Source of the DNA: Singulisphaera sp. GP187
GTDB lineage: Bacteria; Planctomycetota; Phycisphaerae; Phycisphaerales; SM1A02
Assembly (NCBI GenBank): GCA_945896765.1
Contig: CAMDEL010000048.1
Location: forward strand, 1-9,436
Length of the DNA: 9,436 nt
Reading direction: 5' to 3'
In this document: one piece after another, positions 5,827-9,436 of the stretch
Numbering within the stretch: position 1 is the first letter of the stretch
Layout of the letters: each line of letters starts with the position of its first letter
Notes under the pieces: generated by a model
Told to the model about the DNA's origin: nothing
The model's input: the letters and a program-made list of their open reading frames with translations, nothing else
Databases searched by the model: none
Translations under genes and position numbers: made by a program

Positions 5827-7833
5827 TCACACGCGTCGCAACCACACCCACCATTCCAAGAAGAGGACGGCGACGGCGCTCAATAAAAGCCAAGGCCACG
5901 CAGAAGTTTCAACCGAAGCGCCGCCTTGAATTCCTGCGACGCGCTCCGTGGCGAATTTCACTTCTGCCGCAGCGTCCGCCCGACCTTCGATTCGAGAATT
6001 CATGTTGACGGCATACGCTTTCGATGTTGGACCACTTTGCCCATTTGGAACCGTCCAACTCATTCTGTAAAATCCGCTTGTTCTCAGCGGTCCATACGAA
6101 ATATTTGATGGATCCTGTACAGCAATTGGCATTGCAGTTCCATTTGGGATCAGCATCGAGACTTCCTTCGCGCCAAGAGGCAGCCGAGCCTTTGCAACAT
6201 CGCCAGGTGCGAGCGGTTCGTCGGCGACGGCGCTTCCACCAGCTGCCAACCATGAGATCGAATTGGCAAAGAAATTGACAAATCCTCGTTGAAATGGCCA
6301 ATCACTTTCCATCGGATCGAAGGTGACATACACAAATGTCAACGCGCCTCGATTCAAAGTCAAGATCATTGGACCCTCACTCGATTCGACGATGACATCT
6401 GCATCGCCCCCTGCTGCAACTGCGGTCATCGAAGAGACGAAGATGTCATTGAGATTCACATACTGCAAGAGCGGATGTTCGTCACGAATACTTTGCGCTG
6501 TTGCATTATTCTTCGTGCCATACGGGGAAATCCCAGCGTTGATTGGCGTGGCATGAAATATGAGATAACGACCGCGCGCAAGATCATCAGGCATCGCATC
6601 GTCCAGAACAATCACGTCGAAAGAATCTGGCGCCATCGGATCCTTTTTCAATCTGTCATTCCACTCGCTCAACGAGAAAGTTTCGAGGGATTTCAACGAC
6701 ATTCCTTCAAGAATTGATCGCATCACGAATGCGCCTCGCCCGACAAGCGCCACTTTCAAAGCTTCTGGGGGCGCAGCAACAACGATCGCACGATCATCTG
6801 CGAGAAGTGCATCATGCTTAGCAAAGCGCACTTCGACCAAGCCCCCTTTGGGCAAGGTCATCGAAGGGAATACGACTTGTATCTCTCCTGGAACACGAAT
6901 GCCAATCGTCTTGTCCTCTTGCGCTGGTGGGACTTCTACTGGCTTGGGAGTGACTGCACGCAATCGATCATCGACGACGACTTCAAGGTCCCCCGAAAAA
7001 ATATCGCTACCCCAATTCACAACACGTGCGTAGATCTGAACTTCATCTGGGCGATCTGGATTGCGCGATACTGCGACGGCACCAATTCCTGCATTCGCAG
7101 TTGTGCTCTTTCCAATATTGTGAAAGAGAATTTGCTCGCCGCCACGTAAAACAGAACGAGAGAGATCAGCGATTCGTCCGTCAGAAAAGAGTTCGTAAGA
7201 GGGCGCATCTGCAGCGACCGTGCTTTGTTTATCCGGATTGGTTACGGTGGAAAACGCTCGTGCGAGTTCAAAGGAATCACTGAGTGTCGTGCTCTCGTCG
7301 GTTGGTTCGATCGCCTTGATCACAGCGATGGCTTGTGCGGCATTGTCAGTGAAAGGACAAAGAATCTGGGCATCCTTGGCGAATGCAATCACCATCACAC
7401 TGGGTGCAGATCCCGAAAAAATTCCCCCGCTATTCAGCGCACGCACCCGATTCTCAGCAAGTTGCTTCGCCTCTTCAAGGCGAGATCGATCTCCTGGCGC
7501 ATCATTGACATTCATCGAACCAGAACGATCAATTAAGAAAACGATTCGTTTGGCCTGAGAATCTCCCATTTCAATTTGCGGCTGGGCAATTGCGAAGGCG
7601 AGCAGCGCCAAGGCCAACAACTGCAGCAGTAGAAGAAGCGAAAATCGAAGGCGTTGAAACGGAGCGTTGGCACGAAGATCCTGTGTCGCGCGCTTCCACA
7701 ACATCGTGCTCGAAATAACTCTGCGCGTTCTGCGAAGCCGCAGAAAATAGAGCGCGACAAGCGGCGGGATTGTCGAGAGTGCGACGATTGACGCTGCAAA
7801 GGGCGCAAGCCATGTCATGGCAAGGAAAATCAT
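5827..7833 (-). CDS. BatA/VWA-domain membrane protein, 668 residues
   Basis: The protein begins with a BatA-type N-terminal region: a first membrane helix (about 7–30), LYFLRLRRTRRVISSTMLW, and a second helix (about 63–83, LLLLLQLLALALLAFAIAQP). A VWA domain follows from about residue 95, with the metal-binding MIDAS motif DRSGSMN (D102, S104, S106), the threonine-loop region STTLSDSF (181–188) and FSDGR (216–220). The middle (about 245–350) looks like beta-sandwich. Residues about 355–530 resemble the amidotransferase-like fold often found in these proteins (FDVIVLDDAMPDDLARGRYL). A C-terminal helix (about 646–664, WPWLLLSAVAVLFLEWWVW) anchors the end. The MIDAS is complete, so metal-dependent ligand binding is expected; the ligand is unknown. 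The start overlaps the DUF58 stop as ATGA and has GAGGG at 7842–7846, 8 bases away. This is the last gene of the unit. Confidence 0.93.
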   Translation of the reverse strand: MIFLAMTWLAPFAASIVALSTIPPLVALYFLRLRRTRRVISSTMLWKRATQDLRANAPFQRLRFSLLLLLQLLALALLAFAIAQPQIEMGDSQAKRIVFLIDRSGSMNVNDAPGDRSRLEEAKQLAENRVRALNSGGIFSGSAPSVMVIAFAKDAQILCPFTDNAAQAIAVIKAIEPTDESTTLSDSFELARAFSTVTNPDKQSTVAADAPSYELFSDGRIADLSRSVLRGGEQILFHNIGKSTTANAGIGAVAVSRNPDRPDEVQIYARVVNWGSDIFSGDLEVVVDDRLRAVTPKPVEVPPAQEDKTIGIRVPGEIQVVFPSMTLPKGGLVEVRFAKHDALLADDRAIVVAAPPEALKVALVGRGAFVMRSILEGMSLKSLETFSLSEWNDRLKKDPMAPDSFDVIVLDDAMPDDLARGRYLIFHATPINAGISPYGTKNNATAQSIRDEHPLLQYVNLNDIFVSSMTAVAAGGDADVIVESSEGPMILTLNRGALTFVYVTFDPMESDWPFQRGFVNFFANSISWLAAGGSAVADEPLAPGDVAKARLPLGAKEVSMLIPNGTAMPIAVQDPSNISYGPLRTSGFYRMSWTVPNGQSGPTSKAYAVNMNSRIEGRADAAAEVKFATERVAGIQGGASVETSAWPWLLLSAVAVLFLEWWVWLRRV

Positions 7834-8735
7834 GCCAGCAACCCTCGTCTGCGCAAATAATCCAGAAGCAGCGTGTCCATATCCAACGATGTCTCAACAA
7901 CTTGATGCGTGATACTTCGGCGAACTGAAAAATCGCGCAATCCAGCCACATATGCCTCGAGTGATTTTCGGTATTGCGTCAAGACCGCGGTCGATGCTGT
8001 CACTTCGGTTTCCTTGTTTGTCTCGCTATCGATCAATCGCAGATCGCCTGCAAGTCCATGACGCGCGGGATCCATTTCTTCTGGCGCAAGCAACTGAAGC
8101 GCGAAGACATCAAATCCTCGACCTGCAACATAGTTCAAACCTTTCTCATATCCATCTGGAAAGAGAAAGTCGCTGAGGACAATCAACACTCCACGACCCT
8201 GCCCGCCAAGCGCAATTGTGCGCATTCCATCGGTGAATCCGCCGATTCCTTCGGGGGTTCGATCGAGAAGCCAACGACCCATTTCTCTTGTTCGCCGCCG
8301 ACCTCGCATACTTGTCAATCGTTCGATTCGCTCTGAACCAAATCCAAAGAGGCTGACACGATTGTTGTTCACCAGACCGATATAGCCAAGCGCCATCGCC
8401 AGTCTGCGCGCATAATCAAATTTGTTGGGATTCCCCCCATTCATTGACATGCTCATGTCCAAAGCAATCACCATCGAAAGATCTTCCTCTTCGAGAAAGA
8501 GTTTCAGAAAGAGACGATCGAGGCGGGCATAGATATTCCAATCGACAAATCGTAAATCGTCGCCGTGGGAATAATTGCGAAAGTCTGCAAACTCAACTGA
8601 TTGACCTCGTCGACGACTGCGACGCTCGCCCTGAATCTTTCCCGCAAAAATTTTGCGACTGATGACATCCAATCGATCCAACCGAGCCATCAAACGGGAA
8701 TCGAGCAAGTCATCAACTTTCAAAATTGGATTCAT
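7830..8735 (-). CDS. DUF58 domain (VWA-like) protein, 301 residues
   Basis: DUF58 proteins accompany MoxR ATPases and are thought to act with them in assembly or activation of partner proteins in the cytoplasm. The diagnostic DUF58 core is present: FRNYSHGDDLRFVDWNIYAR (52–71), then LFLKLFLEEEDL. A VWA-like fold follows with MIDAS-type residues in ALDMSMSMNGG (D93, S95, S97) and a later strand VLIVLSDFLFPDG. Length is normal and no membrane segment is seen. The protein ends with LDYLRRRGLLA, the usual family end. The start ATG at 8735 overlaps the MoxR stop as ATGA and has GAGG at 8743–8746 as its binding site. The end likewise overlaps the BatA/VWA start. This double coupling suggests that the three products are needed in fixed proportion. 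Confidence 0.95.
   Translation of the reverse strand: MNPILKVDDLLDSRLMARLDRLDVISRKIFAGKIQGERRSRRRGQSVEFADFRNYSHGDDLRFVDWNIYARLDRLFLKLFLEEEDLSMVIALDMSMSMNGGNPNKFDYARRLAMALGYIGLVNNNRVSLFGFGSERIERLTSMRGRRRTREMGRWLLDRTPEGIGGFTDGMRTIALGGQGRGVLIVLSDFLFPDGYEKGLNYVAGRGFDVFALQLLAPEEMDPARHGLAGDLRLIDSETNKETEVTASTAVLTQYRKSLEAYVAGLRDFSVRRSITHQVVETSLDMDTLLLDYLRRRGLLA
7842..7846 (-). promoter_or_regulatory. Internal ribosome binding site for the BatA/VWA gene
   Basis: GAGGG (minus strand) lies inside the end of the DUF58 gene, 8 bases before the overlapping ATG at 7833. It fixes this start and supports re-initiation after the DUF58 stop. Confidence 0.65.
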
Positions 8736-9436
8736 TCCTGAGCCTCAGCAGGGATCAAGCGCACGATCTCAGCAATGATTCCATCGCATGTCATGCCTGC
8801 AGCTTCTGCTTCGAAAGTTCGCGCGATACGATGTCGCAGTGCGGCAGATGCCAAAGCGGCGATGTCTTGCGTGCTGACAGCGCAGCGACCAGCGAGCAAG
8901 GCTCTCACCTTTGCAGCCATGATCAAAGACTGTGCGCCACGCGGACTCGATCCAACCAAGATCATTCTTTCAAGATCCGCAACTCCCCACGTTCCGCCGG
9001 GATGCGTTGCAAGCACTAAACGCACTGCATAATCCTGCACATGAGGCGCGACCAAGACAAAGCGCACAAGTCGCTGTGCATAGGCAATTTCTTCTGCAGT
9101 CAGAACTGTCTTTGTTTGTGCTTCAGCGGCAACATTTCCGGTCGTGCGTTCAATGATTTTTGCCAGATCATCTCGCTGCGCATAATTGATGATCACCTTC
9201 AACAGAAAACGGTCAAGTTGCGCTTCGGGTAGCGGATAAGTGCCTTCTTGCTCGATGGGATTCTGTGTTGCGAGAACGAGAAAAGGTCGCTCAAGCTTTC
9301 GAGTTTCACCGCCGACCGTAACGCAGCGCTCTTGCATTGCTTCGAGCAACGCTGATTGACTCTTCGGAGAAGCTCGATTGATTTCATCTGCAAGCAATAT
9401 CTGAGCGAAGATCGGTCCTTGCCGAAATTGAAAGTC
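8732..9436 (-). CDS. MoxR family AAA+ ATPase (N-terminal part outside window)
   Basis: The frame is open to the right edge. 234 residues are visible, about the C-terminal two thirds to three quarters of a MoxR protein. Visible motifs in order are FRQGPIFAQILLADEINRAS (Walker B with the MoxR hallmark DEINRA), QSALLEAMQE, LVLATQNPIEQEGTYPLPEA (sensor 1 and the region with the arginine finger) and QLDRFLLK. The lid domain carries LVGSSPRGAQSLIMAAKVRA (sensor 2; GxSPR). Walker A lies beyond the edge. The protein is expected to be an ATP-driven chaperone-like remodeller acting with the DUF58 and VWA proteins encoded after it; the client is unknown. The start is not in this window. An apparent start at 9397 is a TTG inside the Walker B segment and is not real. 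Confidence 0.96.
   Translation of the reverse strand, partial: DFQFRQGPIFAQILLADEINRASPKSQSALLEAMQERCVTVGGETRKLERPFLVLATQNPIEQEGTYPLPEAQLDRFLLKVIINYAQRDDLAKIIERTTGNVAAEAQTKTVLTAEEIAYAQRLVRFVLVAPHVQDYAVRLVLATHPGGTWGVADLERMILVGSSPRGAQSLIMAAKVRALLAGRCAVSTQDIAALASAALRHRIARTFEAEAAGMTCDGIIAEIVRLIPAEAQE
8743..8746 (-). promoter_or_regulatory. Internal ribosome binding site for the DUF58 gene
   Basis: GAGG (minus strand) lies inside the end of the moxR gene, 7 bases before the ATG at 8735 that overlaps the moxR stop. It supports translational coupling. Confidence 0.6.

Noticed and set aside
1..9436. tRNA, rRNA, CRISPR array, insertion sequence or phage genes
   Set aside because: No cloverleaf-like sequences, regularly spaced repeats, transposase motifs or terminal inverted repeats were seen. 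Genes fill nearly all of the window.

Overview
The window looks like bacterial chromosomal DNA of intermediate GC content (about half, judged by eye). It is densely packed with genes, and I see no RNA genes, phage genes, insertion sequences or CRISPR arrays. The gene set suggests a Gram-negative-type bacterium: a secreted orphan protein, a COG1579 Zn-ribbon protein, a class 1B dihydroorotate dehydrogenase, a YggX domain fused to TPRs, and a moxR–DUF58–BatA/VWA cluster. Planctomycetota or a related group would fit, but this is a guess from gene content and not a proven assignment.

Left part (1–3878). A COG1579-type coiled-coil/Zn-ribbon gene runs rightward out of the left edge and converges on a leftward three-gene unit. 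In transcription order that unit is pyrD (3878 to 2940), a small HExxH zincin (2943 to 2509, overlapping pyrD by four bases, GTGA) and a large exported protein of unknown function (2466 to 769).

Middle (3879–4996). Only 28 bases separate the pyrD start from a divergent gene for an unusual protein: N-terminal TPR repeats followed by a complete YggX-like (Fe(II)-trafficking) domain. Neither divergent gene has a visible Shine-Dalgarno sequence. A TATGAT box 8 bases before the TPR–YggX ATG suggests leaderless transcription. A 451-base stretch follows that holds the remnant of a multi-pass membrane protein resembling COG4705. It lacks its 5' part and is split by a frameshift near 4740.

Right part (4997–9436). 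An exported coiled-coil orphan gene with a clear ribosome binding site converges, with only 11 bases between stop codons, on a leftward moxR–DUF58–BatA/VWA cluster that runs in from the right edge. The three genes of this cluster are joined by ATGA stop/start overlaps with good internal Shine-Dalgarno sites. They probably form one translationally coupled unit, with an AAA+ ATPase acting together with soluble and membrane-bound VWA proteins.

The most notable items are the TPR–YggX fusion, the decayed COG4705-like gene with its possible 45-residue membrane peptide, the shared 28-base divergent start region, and the two exported proteins of unknown function. I did not find a clearly new multi-gene system.
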